DNA of 43,080 nt, taken from NCBI GenBank assembly GCA_016183615.1, contig JACPEG010000010.1:1-43080 (forward strand), given 5' to 3'. Below are positions 1 to 9,596 of the stretch, in pieces (within the stretch, counting starts at the first letter, position 1; each line of letters begins with the position of its first letter). The notes under the pieces are model-generated. The model did not search any database, was not told the origin of the DNA, and worked only from the letters and a program-made list of their open reading frames with translations. Source of the DNA: Betaproteobacteria bacterium. GTDB taxonomy: Bacteria; Pseudomonadota; Gammaproteobacteria; Burkholderiales; UBA6910. The position numbers were made by a program, and so were the translations under genes.

Positions 1-78
1 AAGAAGCAGGCAGAAGCACAATTGCGTTTCGCCTCCCAATAAGCCCGCAGCCTGATCGAAGCGAGCCTCGACCCGCTG
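1..78 (+). pseudogene. Upstream fragment of PAS-sensor gene, closed by in-frame TAA
   Basis: Frame 1 reads from the window edge through KKQAEAQLRFASQ, meets TAA at 40-42, and continues with [13 protein letters not shown] straight into the PAS domain of the next feature. PAS proteins of this type usually read [18 protein letters not shown] (recalled family pattern), so the TAA sits where a Tyr codon (TAC or TAT) is expected, one base change away. The piece upstream probably belongs to a preceding PAS repeat of the same protein. It could be a true nonsense mutation, a sequencing or assembly error, or a read-through site. The 5' part of the gene lies outside the window. Confidence 0.6.
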
Positions 79-1368
79 GTGACCATCAGCCCCGAGGGCA
101 AGATCACCGACGTCAACGAAGGCAGCATCAAGGTCACGGGGGTGCCGCGGGAGAAACTCATCGGCACCGACTTTTCCGACTATTTCACCGAACCGGAGAA
201 GGCCCGCGAGGGCTACCAGCAGGTCTTCGCCAAGGGCTTCGTCACCGATTATCCGCTCACCATCCGGCACCGCGGCGGGAAACTGACCGATGTCCTGTAC
301 AACGCCTCGGTCTACAAGGACGTCGCCGGACAAGTTCTCGGAGTCTTCGCCGCCGCCCGCGACGTGACGGCGCAGAAGCAGGCGGAGGAAGGGCTGCGAA
401 AGGCGCATGCCGAACTGGAGTTGAGGGTTGAAGAGCGCACGGCAGACCTGGAAAGACTGGTGCAACAGGTCCGGGAGGGGGTCAAGGTCTTGGCCTCCGG
501 CACCGGCGAAATCCTGGCGGCAACGAGCCAGGTTGCCTCCAGTTCGACAGAGGCAGCCGCTTCGGTGAGCGAGACGACGGCGACCGTGGAAGAAGTCAAG
601 CAGACCGCACAAGTCGCCAGCCAGAAGGCAAGACATGTTCTGGAGAGCGCGCAGAAACTGGGACAGGTTTCGGATACCGGCAAGAAATCGGTGGAGGAAA
701 CCATTGAGGGAATGAGGCGGATTCGCGAGCAGATGGAATCCATCGCCGAGCGAATCGTGAGGCTGAGCGAGCAAAGTCAGGCGATCGGAGAGATCGTTTC
801 CGCCGTCAACGATCTTTCCGACCAATCGAATCTTCTGGCAGTCAACGCCGCTATCGAGGCGGCTAGAGCGGGCGAAGAAGGAAAGGGATTTGGCGTTGTG
901 GCGCAGGAGATCAAAAGCCTCGCCGCGCAATCGAAGGACGCAACAGCCCAGGTGCGTGCAATCCTGGGTGACATCCAGAAGGCGACGGGCGCCGCGGTAA
1001 TGGCTACCGAGCAGGGAACCAAGGCTGCGGAGGCTGGTCTGCAACAATCCACGCAGACTGGCGAATCCATCCGGCTGCTGGCCGACAGCATCGCCGAGGC
1101 AGCGCAAGCCGCTGCCCAGATCGCCGCTTCGAGCCAGCAACAGTCCGTAGGCATGGATCAAGTGGTGCTGGCAATGGACAACATCGAGCAGGCGAGCAAG
1201 CAGAACGTGGCGAGCGCGAAGCAGGCCGAGGCTGCCGCGCAAAACCTGCATGGACTGGGGCAGCGGTTGAGTGCCCTTATCGAAGGCAAAGCAGCTCCAT
1301 CAGGTATGGAGCCTCATTCCGAAACCGCGGCGATCCTTATGCGCGATACGTCGCGCCCCGGAGCTTGA
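79..1368 (+). CDS. PAS domain plus methyl-accepting chemotaxis signalling domain (soluble part)
   Basis: The 429-residue reading frame begins at GTG 79, the first usable start after the in-frame TAA at 40-42. The GTG lies inside the PAS domain (residues 1 to about 100), so this start may not be the original one. A linker coiled coil (about 103-130) leads to an MCP signalling hairpin (about 140-405) whose tip carries [11 protein letters not shown] near 256-266, the conserved CheA/CheW contact. No membrane segment and no C-terminal NWETF tether are visible, so this portion is cytoplasmic. It should feed the CheA hybrid that begins 12 bp downstream. Adaptation enzymes other than CheB are not in the window. 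The signalling-domain call is firm; the start and whether the gene is functional are uncertain. Confidence 0.85.
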   Translation: MTISPEGKITDVNEGSIKVTGVPREKLIGTDFSDYFTEPEKAREGYQQVFAKGFVTDYPLTIRHRGGKLTDVLYNASVYKDVAGQVLGVFAAARDVTAQKQAEEGLRKAHAELELRVEERTADLERLVQQVREGVKVLASGTGEILAATSQVASSSTEAAASVSETTATVEEVKQTAQVASQKARHVLESAQKLGQVSDTGKKSVEETIEGMRRIREQMESIAERIVRLSEQSQAIGEIVSAVNDLSDQSNLLAVNAAIEAARAGEEGKGFGVVAQEIKSLAAQSKDATAQVRAILGDIQKATGAAVMATEQGTKAAEAGLQQSTQTGESIRLLADSIAEAAQAAAQIAASSQQQSVGMDQVVLAMDNIEQASKQNVASAKQAEAAAQNLHGLGQRLSALIEGKAAPSGMEPHSETAAILMRDTSRPGA

Positions 1369-1380
1369 ACGGATGGCACC

Positions 1381-3717
1381 ATGGCAAAGAAGAACGGTGA
1401 GTTCCTGAAAAAGCTGCTGGCAACCTTTGCGGTCGAGGCGGAGGAGCATCTGGCCGCCATTGCTGCCGGGCTGCTGGAACTGGAGAAGGCGCCCGAGGGC
1501 GAGCGCCGGAAAAGCCTGATCGAGACTGTGTTCCGGGAAGCCCACAGCTTGAAGGGCGCAGCGCGCGCGGTGAACCTGACGGCGATCGAAGCCCTCTGCC
1601 AGCAGGCGGAAAGCGTGTTCGTCGCCATGAAACGCGGGGAACTCGCGCCTTCGCCCCCGTTATTCGACGTGCTTCACGCGGCGGTGGCCGCCTTGAAGCG
1701 TCTCGCGGTGGCGGGAGGCGCCGCCAGCGATTCCGGAGAGCAGTCGGTGCTGGATGCCCTCGGCCGTCGCCTGGAAGCCGCATCGAAAGCGGCGCCGACC
1801 GCAAAAGCCGACGCGGGGCCGCCCATGGCGGGGCCCGCCGCGACTGAAGGCGAGACCGCGCCGGCAGGAGAAACGACCGAGGGAAGGCCAGACGCTTCCC
1901 CGGTTCAAGCTGTGCCGCCGGAGCAGCCGGTCCTGGCGGACACCGTGAGAATCTCCACCGCCAAGCTCGACGCCCTGTTTCGACAAACCGAGGAATTGGT
2001 TTCGGCAAAGCTCGCGACCGCCGCACGCGCCGCCCAGTTGCGGGAGTTTTCCCGCGCCCTCGCCGCTCGCCGCAAAGCGCGCGAAACAGTCCGCTCCCAA
2101 GCGCTCGGCATCCAGACCGCGCTCGAAAACTGCGCCGAAAGCGGACTTCAGGGAAAGATCAGGCTTAACCTGGGAAAGCTGTTGGAATTCGTCGAGCAGG
2201 AAAACTCCGCCCTCGCCTCCCTCGAAAGCCGGCTGGCGGCGGCCGCAGCGGCCGCCGAGCAGGATTCGCGGGTCCTGGGAAAGGCTGTGGACGGCCTGCT
2301 CGAAGACGCGAAAAAGGTGCTGATGCTCCCCATCGCCTCCCTCCTCGACGTCTTTCCGGCGCTGGTTCGCGAGCTGGCGCGGGATCGCGGCAAGGAGGCG
2401 CAGCTGGCGGTCGAGGGCGCCGACATCGAGATCGACCGGCGGATCCTGGAGGAAATGAAGGATCCGCTGATTCACCTGGTGCGAAACTGCGTGGACCACG
2501 GCATCGAGCCGCCCGCCGAGCGCACCCGCCGCAACAAGCCGCCCTGCGGCACCATCGCCCTCGCCGTTTCCCGGACCGATGCCGGCAAGGCGGCCATCGT
2601 GGTCTCCGACGACGGCGCCGGCTTCGACACCGCCCGGCTGCGCCAGGCCGCGCAGAAGCTGGACCTGATCTCGGCGGAGGAGGCGTCCAGGCTGGGCGTC
2701 GAAGAATCCCTGGCGCTCGCGTTCCGCTCGGGGGTATCCACCAGTCCGATCGTCACCGACCTCTCCGGCCGGGGGCTCGGCCTGGCGATCGTCCAGGAGA
2801 AAGTCGAAAGGCTGGGGGGAACGGTGTTCGTCGAATCCCGCGCCGGCGCCGGCACGACCGTCCGCCTCGTGCTTCCGCTCACCCTGTCCGCATTCCGCGG
2901 CGTCGTGGTACGGGTGAACGAGCGCCTGTTCGTTCTTCCCGCGACCGGCGTCGAGCGCGTGGCCCGGGTCGAGAAGGAGGAGATCAAGACCGTGGAGAAC
3001 CGGGAAACCATCCAACTCAACGGACGCGCCCTGTCGCTGGCGCGCCTGCGAAGTGTCCTGGGGCTCCCGGCGAGGAGCGCCCAAGCCGCCTCCCCCGGAC
3101 CCGAGCCCTTCGTGCTGCTCGCCGCGGGGGGCGAGCGCATCGCCTTCCTGGTGGACGAGGTCGTGGGCGAGCAGGAAGTGCTGGTCAGGGGGCTCGGCAA
3201 GCAGTTGTTGCGCGTTCCCAACGTCGCCGGCGCGGCGATGCTGGGAACCGGAACCCCGGCGCCGATACTGAGCGTCCCGGACCTGATGAAGTCGGCGGTC
3301 AGAGCCGCGGCCCCGGCGCGGCCCGCCGCCATCGCGGAAGCGGCGGAGACAGCGAAACGTTCCATCCTGGTGGTGGAGGATTCCATCACGGCGCGCGCCC
3401 TGCTCCAGAACATCCTGGAGGCCGCCGGATACCAGGTGAAGACCGCCGTGGACGGCATCGACGCCCTGACCACGCTGAAGACCGGAGAATTCGACCTGGT
3501 GGTGTCCGACGTCCAGATGCCGCGCATGGACGGCTTCGATCTCACCGCCCGGATTCGCGCCGACCGGAAGCTCGCCGAGCTGCCCGTGGTGCTGGTGACG
3601 GCACTTGAATCGCGGGAGGACCGCGAGCGCGGCATCGATGTCGGCGCCAACGCCTACATCGTGAAAAGCAGCTTCGACCAGAGCAACCTGCTGGCGGTCA
3701 TCCGCAAGCTGCTATGA
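1381..3717 (+). CDS. CheA-type hybrid histidine kinase with C-terminal receiver (WspE-like)
   Basis: This 778-residue protein is the kinase of the chemosensory cluster. An Hpt domain at the N terminus has HSLKGAAR with the phosphoacceptor at about H55. After a proline/alanine-rich linker comes an unusually long helical dimerisation region (about 185-320). The HATPase follows with N-box HLVRNCVDHG and G-boxes DDGAGFD and SGRGLGLAIV. A CheW-like domain spans about 500-640. A receiver begins near 661 (SILVVEDS) with the acceptor Asp at 710 in SDVQMPRMDG. Hpt-HATPase-CheW-REC is the WspE/FrzE-like arrangement, in which the kinase carries its own receiver. It overlaps cheB by 4 bp (ATGA), indicating coupled translation. 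Confidence 0.93.
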   Translation: MAKKNGEFLKKLLATFAVEAEEHLAAIAAGLLELEKAPEGERRKSLIETVFREAHSLKGAARAVNLTAIEALCQQAESVFVAMKRGELAPSPPLFDVLHAAVAALKRLAVAGGAASDSGEQSVLDALGRRLEAASKAAPTAKADAGPPMAGPAATEGETAPAGETTEGRPDASPVQAVPPEQPVLADTVRISTAKLDALFRQTEELVSAKLATAARAAQLREFSRALAARRKARETVRSQALGIQTALENCAESGLQGKIRLNLGKLLEFVEQENSALASLESRLAAAAAAAEQDSRVLGKAVDGLLEDAKKVLMLPIASLLDVFPALVRELARDRGKEAQLAVEGADIEIDRRILEEMKDPLIHLVRNCVDHGIEPPAERTRRNKPPCGTIALAVSRTDAGKAAIVVSDDGAGFDTARLRQAAQKLDLISAEEASRLGVEESLALAFRSGVSTSPIVTDLSGRGLGLAIVQEKVERLGGTVFVESRAGAGTTVRLVLPLTLSAFRGVVVRVNERLFVLPATGVERVARVEKEEIKTVENRETIQLNGRALSLARLRSVLGLPARSAQAASPGPEPFVLLAAGGERIAFLVDEVVGEQEVLVRGLGKQLLRVPNVAGAAMLGTGTPAPILSVPDLMKSAVRAAAPARPAAIAEAAETAKRSILVVEDSITARALLQNILEAAGYQVKTAVDGIDALTTLKTGEFDLVVSDVQMPRMDGFDLTARIRADRKLAELPVVLVTALESREDRERGIDVGANAYIVKSSFDQSNLLAVIRKLL

Positions 3718-4790
3718 GCCCGGGCAGCGCGCGCGCAACCATCGATGTGCTGGTCGTGGAGGATTCTCCGGTGATGCGGGACTTCCTGGTGCACATTCTC
3801 ACCTCGGACCCCCGGATACGGGTCGTCGGAACCGCCGCCAACGGGGAAGAGGCGATTCAGGCCGTGAGCCGCAGAAAGCCGGACGTCATCACCATGGATG
3901 TCCACATGCCGCAAATGAACGGGTTGGACGCGACGCGCAGAATCATGGAAACCTCCCCTACCCCCATTGTCGTCGTGTCCGGCAGTTCCGGGCGCGAGGA
4001 ACTGTCGGGGACGTTCCGCGCGCTGGAGGCGGGAGCCCTTGCCGTGGTGGAAAAACCGCCCGGCGCCGGCCATCCCCGCCACGAAGAGATGGCAAGGGAG
4101 CTCATTCAGACCGTCAAGCTGATGTCGGAGGTCCACGTGGTGAGGCGCTGGCCGAAACGGACGCCGACCGTTTCCCCGGCACCGGCGGCAAGGCCAATCC
4201 CGCTGGAAGCCCATCCGACGGAAGTTAAGCTGGTCGCCATCGGGGCATCCACCGGCGGCCCGGTGGTGCTCCAGACCATCCTGTCCAGGCTCCCGAAGAA
4301 TCTTCCGGTCCCCATCGTCATCGTTCAGCACATTGCCGCCGGCTTTACCCCGGGAATGGCCGAATGGCTCGCCGAATCGTCCGGTTTTCCGGTCCATGTG
4401 GCCGCCCAGGGCGAGTACCTGTTGCCGGGGCACGCTTATATCGCCCCGGACGGTTTTCAGATGAAGATCGAGGCCGGGAACCGAATAGCCCTCCGCACCG
4501 ACGACCCGGAGAACGGCCATCGCCCCTCGGTATCGTATCTGTTTCGCTCGGTCGCGGAAGTCATGGGCCGCGGCGCCATCGGCGTGCTGCTCTCCGGCAT
4601 GGGAAAGGACGGCGCCGAGGAATTGAAGCAGATGAAAGCCAGGGGTGCGGTCACCATTGCCCAGGATCGCGAAACCTGCGCCGTGCCCGGAATGCCGGGC
4701 GAAGCCATCGAGCTGGGCGCAGCGGATTACGTGCTCCCCCCCTCCGGGATCGCCGAGGCGATCGGCAGCCTGCTCACGCGGCCGAAGTGA
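3714..4790 (+). CDS. cheB: CheB chemotaxis response regulator / protein-glutamate methylesterase
   Basis: The 358-residue protein has an N-terminal receiver (about 10-125, acceptor D62 in TMDVHMPQMNG) and a C-terminal CheB esterase. The catalytic triad is visible as S179 in GASTGGP, H206 in VQHIAAGF and D299 in GMGKDG. CheB demethylates or deamidates MCP glutamates when phosphorylated by CheA, so it should provide adaptation feedback to the PAS-MCP protein upstream. The start overlaps the cheA stop by 4 bp. In a Wsp-like reading it is the WspF counterpart. No CheR methyltransferase or CheW adaptor is present in the window; they may lie upstream of base 1. Confidence 0.95.
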   Translation: MSPGSARATIDVLVVEDSPVMRDFLVHILTSDPRIRVVGTAANGEEAIQAVSRRKPDVITMDVHMPQMNGLDATRRIMETSPTPIVVVSGSSGREELSGTFRALEAGALAVVEKPPGAGHPRHEEMARELIQTVKLMSEVHVVRRWPKRTPTVSPAPAARPIPLEAHPTEVKLVAIGASTGGPVVLQTILSRLPKNLPVPIVIVQHIAAGFTPGMAEWLAESSGFPVHVAAQGEYLLPGHAYIAPDGFQMKIEAGNRIALRTDDPENGHRPSVSYLFRSVAEVMGRGAIGVLLSGMGKDGAEELKQMKARGAVTIAQDRETCAVPGMPGEAIELGAADYVLPPSGIAEAIGSLLTRPK

Positions 4791-4798
4791 GGTCGAAA

Positions 4799-6064
4799 AT
4801 GAACCCGCAGAAAAAGATCAGGAACAACGAAGTCCATATCCTCATCGCCGAGGACAGCGCCACCCAGGCCGAACAGCTCAAATACCTGCTCGAGCAGCAC
4901 CATTACGCGGTCACTACCGCCGCCAACGGAAGGCTCGCGCTCGAGGCGGCCCGCCAGCGCAAGCCGACATTGATCATCACGGACATCGTGATGCCTGAGA
5001 TGGACGGCTACATGCTTTGCAAGGCCGTCAAGTCCGACGACAATCTCAAGGACGTTCCCGTAGTCATGGTGACTTCCCTCTCCGGCATGCAGGACATCGC
5101 CAAGAGTCTCGAGTGCGGCGCCGACAATTTCATCCGCAAGCCCTACGAGCCCAAGATTCTGCTCGCCCGGATCGATTACATCCTGCTGAACCGCGAGCTG
5201 CGCAGGACCCGGCAGCTGGAAGTCGGCATGGAGGTCTATCTCGCCGGAAAGAAGCACTTCATCACCTCGGAGCGGGAGCAGATCGTGGACCTGCTGATCT
5301 CCACTTACGACGAGGCGATTCACATGAACGAAGAGCTGGCGCGGCGAACGGCGCAACTGGAGGCCACCAACAAGGAGCTGGAGAGCTTCAGCTACTCGGT
5401 GTCCCATGACCTGCGGGCCCCGCTGCGGGCGATTGACGGCTTCTCCCGCATGCTGGAGGAGGATTATCAGGCGAGACTCGACGAGGAAGGAAGGCGGCAG
5501 ATCCGGGTCATCCGGGACAACGCCCATAAAATGGGGCAGCTCATCGATGACCTGCTGGCCTTCTCGCGCATGGGTCGCAAGGCCATGGCCGTCTCTCCGG
5601 TGGACATGGCCGCCCTTGCCGCGGAAGTGTTCTCGGAACTGCGCCAAGCGGGCGACCACCGATCGGTGCGCTTCGACCTCAGGCCCATGCCGGCCTGCGA
5701 CGGTGACCCGGTGCTGCTGCGCCAGGTATGGGCCAATTTGCTGTCCAATGCGCTGAAATTCAGCGGCCGCCGCGAGACACCACTGATTGAGGCAGGCGGG
5801 CAGTCCGAGGGACGGGAGAACGTGTATTACGTCACGGACAATGGGGCCGGCTTCGACATGCAGTACTACGACAAGCTGTTCGGCGTATTCCAGCGCCTGC
5901 ACGGCGGCGAGGAATTCCCCGGCACCGGGGTCGGCCTGGCGATCGTGCAACGAGCCGTCGCGCGCCATGGCGGCCGGGTTTGGGCGGAAGGGAAAGTGGA
6001 TCAAGGCGCGACCTTCCGGTTTGCGCTTCCCCGGGAGGCGGAGGATCACGATGGCGACCTTTGA
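4799..6064 (+). CDS. Hybrid response regulator / histidine kinase (REC-HisKA-HATPase)
   Basis: The chosen ATG is 8 bp after the cheB stop and gives 421 residues. The same frame is open much further upstream inside cheB, but only as a shadow frame. The N-terminal receiver (about 12-130) has acceptor D62 in [11 protein letters not shown] helical linker ends in a HisKA domain with the phosphoacceptor at H203 in [15 protein letters not shown], the type found in bacteriophytochrome-like kinases. The HATPase shows N-box [18 protein letters not shown] and [10 protein letters not shown]. It is cytoplasmic with no sensor of its own, so its input is probably phosphoryl flow from the CheA hybrid. Its 3' end overlaps the next response regulator by 14 bp, making that its likely partner. 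Confidence 0.9.
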   Translation: MNPQKKIRNNEVHILIAEDSATQAEQLKYLLEQHHYAVTTAANGRLALEAARQRKPTLIITDIVMPEMDGYMLCKAVKSDDNLKDVPVVMVTSLSGMQDIAKSLECGADNFIRKPYEPKILLARIDYILLNRELRRTRQLEVGMEVYLAGKKHFITSEREQIVDLLISTYDEAIHMNEELARRTAQLEATNKELESFSYSVSHDLRAPLRAIDGFSRMLEEDYQARLDEEGRRQIRVIRDNAHKMGQLIDDLLAFSRMGRKAMAVSPVDMAALAAEVFSELRQAGDHRSVRFDLRPMPACDGDPVLLRQVWANLLSNALKFSGRRETPLIEAGGQSEGRENVYYVTDNGAGFDMQYYDKLFGVFQRLHGGEEFPGTGVGLAIVQRAVARHGGRVWAEGKVDQGATFRFALPREAEDHDGDL

Positions 6065-6494
6065 AAAAGTGGAAATACTGATGGTGGAGGACAGTGCGGC
6101 CGACGCCGAGCTTACGCTGCGCGTGCTCAAGAAACACCATCTGGGCAACAGTGTGTTCTGGGTCAAGGACGGCGCCGACGCCCTGGATTTTGCCTTCTGC
6201 GCCGGCCAGTATGCCGGGCGCCAGATGGAAAACGGACCGCGCCTGATTCTGCTCGACATCAAGCTGCCCAAGGTGGATGGCATCGAGGTGCTCAGAAAAA
6301 TCAAGGGAGATGACCGTACGCGGATGATTCCGGTAGTCATGCTCACCTCCTCCCAGGAAGGGAGGGACATCCGGGAATGCTACGAACTGGGCGTCAACAG
6401 TTACATCGTCAAGCCCGTCGAATTCGACAAGTTCGTCGAGACCGTGACCCAGGTCGGCCTGTACTGGGTGGTCATGAACAAGACACCTGTGTAA
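6051..6494 (+). CDS. Single-domain response regulator, Rcp1-like
   Basis: The ATG at 6051 lies inside the 3' end of the kinase gene (14 bp overlap) and gives 147 residues. The whole protein is one receiver: acidic pair near 13-14 (VEDS), acceptor D69 in [12 protein letters not shown], a Thr/Ser in MLTSSQE and Lys in IVKP. The C-terminal [12 protein letters not shown] and LGLYW-type ending (GLYWVVMNK) match the Rcp1 family, which pairs with phytochrome-like kinases. It has no output domain, so it likely acts as a phosphate carrier or sink, or by protein contact. The overlap with the kinase and the tight spacing to the next gene place it in the same transcript. Confidence 0.9.
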   Translation: MATFEKVEILMVEDSAADAELTLRVLKKHHLGNSVFWVKDGADALDFAFCAGQYAGRQMENGPRLILLDIKLPKVDGIEVLRKIKGDDRTRMIPVVMLTSSQEGRDIRECYELGVNSYIVKPVEFDKFVETVTQVGLYWVVMNKTPV

Positions 6495-6499
6495 CAACG

Positions 6500-9499
6500 A
6501 TGGAAACGGATGACATCAGCGTGAGGAACGAACTCAGGATACTGATCCTCGAGGACGTCCCTGCCGACGCCGAAGTGGAGTTGCGCGAGCTGCACCGGGC
6601 GGGCATCGCCTGCCTGACGCGGCGCGTTGAGACGGAGCCCGACTTCCGCACGGAGCTGGTGGCGTTCGCGCCGGACGTCATCCTTTCGGATTTCACCCTT
6701 CCCGCCTTTGACGGAATGCGCGCCCTGGAGATCGCCCGGGAACTGCGCCCCGATGCGCCGTTCATCTTCGTCTCCGGCACCATCGGCGAGGAACGGGCGA
6801 TCGAGGCGCTCAAGCACGGCGCCATGGACTACGTGCTCAAGGCTAACCTTCGCCGGCTGGCGCCGGCGGTGCAGCGGGCGATGCAGGAGGCCCGCGACCG
6901 GGAGGCCCGGAAACGCATGGAACAGGCATTGCAGGAGAGCGAGGCGCGGTTTCGCAGCCTGGCCGAGCTGTCATCCGACTGGTATTGGGAGCAGGACGAG
7001 AACTACCGGTTCACCGTGATGCCGGGGGAGATTCTGCATAAGGTGCGCATTCCGCCAGCCGAATACCTGGGGAAGACCCGGTGGGAGATTCCTTCCATTG
7101 CCCTGACTCAGGCCGAGTGGGCCGCGCACAAGGCAACCCTGGAGGCACGACAACCGTTCCGGGATTTCGTGTACCGGACCCGGGACATGGACGGCAACGT
7201 CCGCTATATCAGCGTGAGCGGCCAGCCGGTCTTCGACGCGGAAGGCGGGTTCAGGGGCTACCGAGGCACCGGCAAGGACGTCACCGAGGCCAAGCTTGCG
7301 GAATTGCGCGGGGACATGGAACACGCCGTGACCCGGCTGCTGGCTGAATCCGACACCCTCGCCGGGGCCATGCCGAAAATCATCCAGACCATTTGCGAAA
7401 CCCTGGACTGGGATTGCGGCGCCCGTTGGTATTGGGATCAACAGGATGAGGTCCTCAAGTGCGCCGAGACCTGGAGCGTTCCCTCTGAGGAAGTCGCTGA
7501 ATTCGTCGAGACTAACCGTCGGAGCACGTTCGTGCCGGGGACGGCCGGCCTGATTCGTCGCGCCTGGGTCACCGGCGAGCCCGCCTGGATCGAAGACGTG
7601 ACCCGGGACAGCAGCTTTCTCCGGGCTCCCATCGCCGAAAAGGCGGGGCTGCACGGCGCATTTGCGTTCCCGATCACGGCCGTGGGTACGTCCATCGGAG
7701 TCATGGAATTCTTCAGCCGCAGCACCCGGCGGCCGGACGAGGCGCTGCTGCGGGTGTCCCGGTCGATCGGCGGCCAGATCGGGCTGTTCCTGCGCCGCAA
7801 GCAGGCCGAGGAATCCCTGCGCCTTCGCGACCGTGCCATCGAATCCAGCGTCAACGCCGTAATCATCACCAGTTACGGCAGGCCGGACAATCCCATCGAA
7901 TACGTCAATCCGGCATTCGAGCGCATCACCGGCTACAGCGCGGCCGAAGTGCTGGGCCGCAACTGCCGGTTCCTGCACCGTGATGACCTGGACCAGCCCG
8001 AACTCGAAAAAATCCGGTCGGCGATACGGGAAGGCCGCGAAGGCCACGCGGTGCTGCGCAACTACCGCAAGGACGGCACCCTGTTCTGGAATGAGCTTCA
8101 CATCGCACCGGTCCGCGCCGGTCCCGGAGTGATCACCCATTTTGTCGGCGTCCAGAACGACATCACCGACGCCAAGCGCTACGAGGCGCAACTGGAGCGC
8201 CAGGCCAACTACGACACCCTGACGGATCTGCCGAACCGGAACCTGCTCAACGACCGTCTCAGGCAGGCCCTCATCTACGCCGAGCGCCATCAGCGTGTGG
8301 TGGTGGTGGCATTCGTCGATCTCGACCACTTCAAGTTCATCAACGACAGTCTCGGCCACCATACCGGTGACAGGTTATTGGCCGCCGCCGCGGAACGGTT
8401 GAGAAGCTGCTTGCGCGGAACCGACACCGTGGCCCGGCCCGGCGGCGACGAATTCGTGCTCGTGCTCAGCGATCACGAAAACGTGGAGAGTGTTTCCGGA
8501 CTGGCGCAAAGAATTCTGGACGCCATTTCCCGGCCGTTCGTTGTCGAGGGCCGGGAGCTTTTCACAACCTGCAGCATCGGTTTGAGCGTATTCCCCCCGG
8601 ACGGCAACAATCCGGAGACCCTGATGAAAAATGCCGACGCCGCGATGTTCCGGGCCAAGGAGCAGGGGCGCAACACTTTCCGGTTCTTCACCGCCGAACT
8701 GAATGCCAGGATCAACGAGCGGGTGTCCATGGAGTCGAAGCTGAGAAATGCGCTGGAAGCCGGGGAGTTTTCCCTCCATTACCAGCCGCAACTGGATCTT
8801 CTGTCCGGCGGCATCGTCGGCGTCGAAGCGTTGATCCGTTGGCATCACCCGGAGCTGGGCATGGTGCCTCCTTCCCGGTTTATTCCGCTGGCGGAGGAAA
8901 CCGGCCTCATCGTGCCGATCGGCGAATGGGTCCTGCGCACCGCCTGCGCCCAGAACAAGGCGTGGCAGGACGCCGGCCTGCCTCTCCTCCACGTGTCGGT
9001 CAACCTGTCCGCGCGCCAGTTCAGGCAGCAAGACCTGACACGGTCCATTCGGCAGGTCCTCCAGGATACCCGGCTGGATCCCCGGTACCTGGAGCTGGAG
9101 TTGACAGAAAGCCTGGTCATGCACAATGCCGAGGAGTTCGTCACCACCCTGCGGGAATTGAAAGCGCTGGGGCTGCGGCTCTCGATCGACGATTTCGGCA
9201 CCGGCTATTCGAGCCTGAGCTACCTCAAGCGCTTCCCCATCGACCGCCTGAAAATCGACCAGTCGTTCGTGCGCGATATCGGCAGCGACCCGGACGACGC
9301 GGCCATCGCCCAGGCGGTGATCACCCTGGGGCACAGCCTGAATCTCAGGGTGATCGCCGAGGGCGTGGAAACGGAGGAGCAACTGGGTTTTCTGAGGGCC
9401 CGGGGTTGCGACGAAATCCAGGGATATCTTTTCAGCAAGCCGTTGCCGGCGGAAGAAATCCGGACGAGGCTTGCCGCGGCCGGCGGTTTACATCTGTAG
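6500..9499 (+). CDS. REC-PAS-GAF-LOV/PAS-GGDEF-EAL c-di-GMP enzyme
   Basis: The start is ATG 6500, 5 bp after the regulator gene (999 residues); the frame is open upstream only as a shadow. Domain order: receiver (12-130, acceptor D64); PAS (145-265); GAF (275-435); LOV-type PAS (445-555); GGDEF (570-730); EAL (745-995). The LOV segment has GRNC with Cys489, Asn521 and Asn531 (RNYRKDG, LFWN) and Gln552 in GVQNDIT, the flavin-contact set of LOV domains; the usual Gln after CRFL is His493. GGDEF is intact at 648-652 with an RxxD inhibitory site (639-642) five residues before it. EAL residues are intact (E776, [30 protein letters not shown]). It could make or degrade c-di-GMP; direction cannot be read from sequence. 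Its TAG stop lies within a REP element. Confidence 0.92.
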   Translation: METDDISVRNELRILILEDVPADAEVELRELHRAGIACLTRRVETEPDFRTELVAFAPDVILSDFTLPAFDGMRALEIARELRPDAPFIFVSGTIGEERAIEALKHGAMDYVLKANLRRLAPAVQRAMQEARDREARKRMEQALQESEARFRSLAELSSDWYWEQDENYRFTVMPGEILHKVRIPPAEYLGKTRWEIPSIALTQAEWAAHKATLEARQPFRDFVYRTRDMDGNVRYISVSGQPVFDAEGGFRGYRGTGKDVTEAKLAELRGDMEHAVTRLLAESDTLAGAMPKIIQTICETLDWDCGARWYWDQQDEVLKCAETWSVPSEEVAEFVETNRRSTFVPGTAGLIRRAWVTGEPAWIEDVTRDSSFLRAPIAEKAGLHGAFAFPITAVGTSIGVMEFFSRSTRRPDEALLRVSRSIGGQIGLFLRRKQAEESLRLRDRAIESSVNAVIITSYGRPDNPIEYVNPAFERITGYSAAEVLGRNCRFLHRDDLDQPELEKIRSAIREGREGHAVLRNYRKDGTLFWNELHIAPVRAGPGVITHFVGVQNDITDAKRYEAQLERQANYDTLTDLPNRNLLNDRLRQALIYAERHQRVVVVAFVDLDHFKFINDSLGHHTGDRLLAAAAERLRSCLRGTDTVARPGGDEFVLVLSDHENVESVSGLAQRILDAISRPFVVEGRELFTTCSIGLSVFPPDGNNPETLMKNADAAMFRAKEQGRNTFRFFTAELNARINERVSMESKLRNALEAGEFSLHYQPQLDLLSGGIVGVEALIRWHHPELGMVPPSRFIPLAEETGLIVPIGEWVLRTACAQNKAWQDAGLPLLHVSVNLSARQFRQQDLTRSIRQVLQDTRLDPRYLELELTESLVMHNAEEFVTTLRELKALGLRLSIDDFGTGYSSLSYLKRFPIDRLKIDQSFVRDIGSDPDDAAIAQAVITLGHSLNLRVIAEGVETEEQLGFLRARGCDEIQGYLFSKPLPAEEIRTRLAAAGGLHL

Positions 9500-9572
9500 G
9501 AGCGAGCTTGCTCGCGAAACTCATGCGCCTTCGCTGTCGCCACCGCCGATTCGCCAGCGAGCTGGCTCCTAC
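9496..9572. repeat. REPIN: two inverted REP palindromes
   Basis: Two REP-type elements face each other. The left arm (9496-9518) begins GTAGGAG and continues with a hairpin of GCGAGC, TT, GCTCGC. The right arm (9550-9572, read on the minus strand) begins GTAGGAG and continues with GCCAGC, TC, GCTGGC. The stem bases differ between arms but each stem remains paired. The TAG of the left GTAGGAG is the stop codon of the preceding gene. Such units are normally mobilised by a RAYT transposase, which is absent from the window. Confidence 0.85.
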
Positions 9573-9596
9573 GACCCCGTCGGGTCCGGATAACAC

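Noticed and set aside
4364..4798. N-terminal extension of the REC-histidine kinase into cheB
   Set aside because: The upstream part is a shadow of cheB. The receiver begins just after ATG 4799, which sits 8 bp after the cheB stop.
4727..6370. 547-codon minus-strand ORF
   Set aside because: It is antisense to the REC kinase and response regulator, whose motifs are unambiguous, and shows no recognisable protein features.
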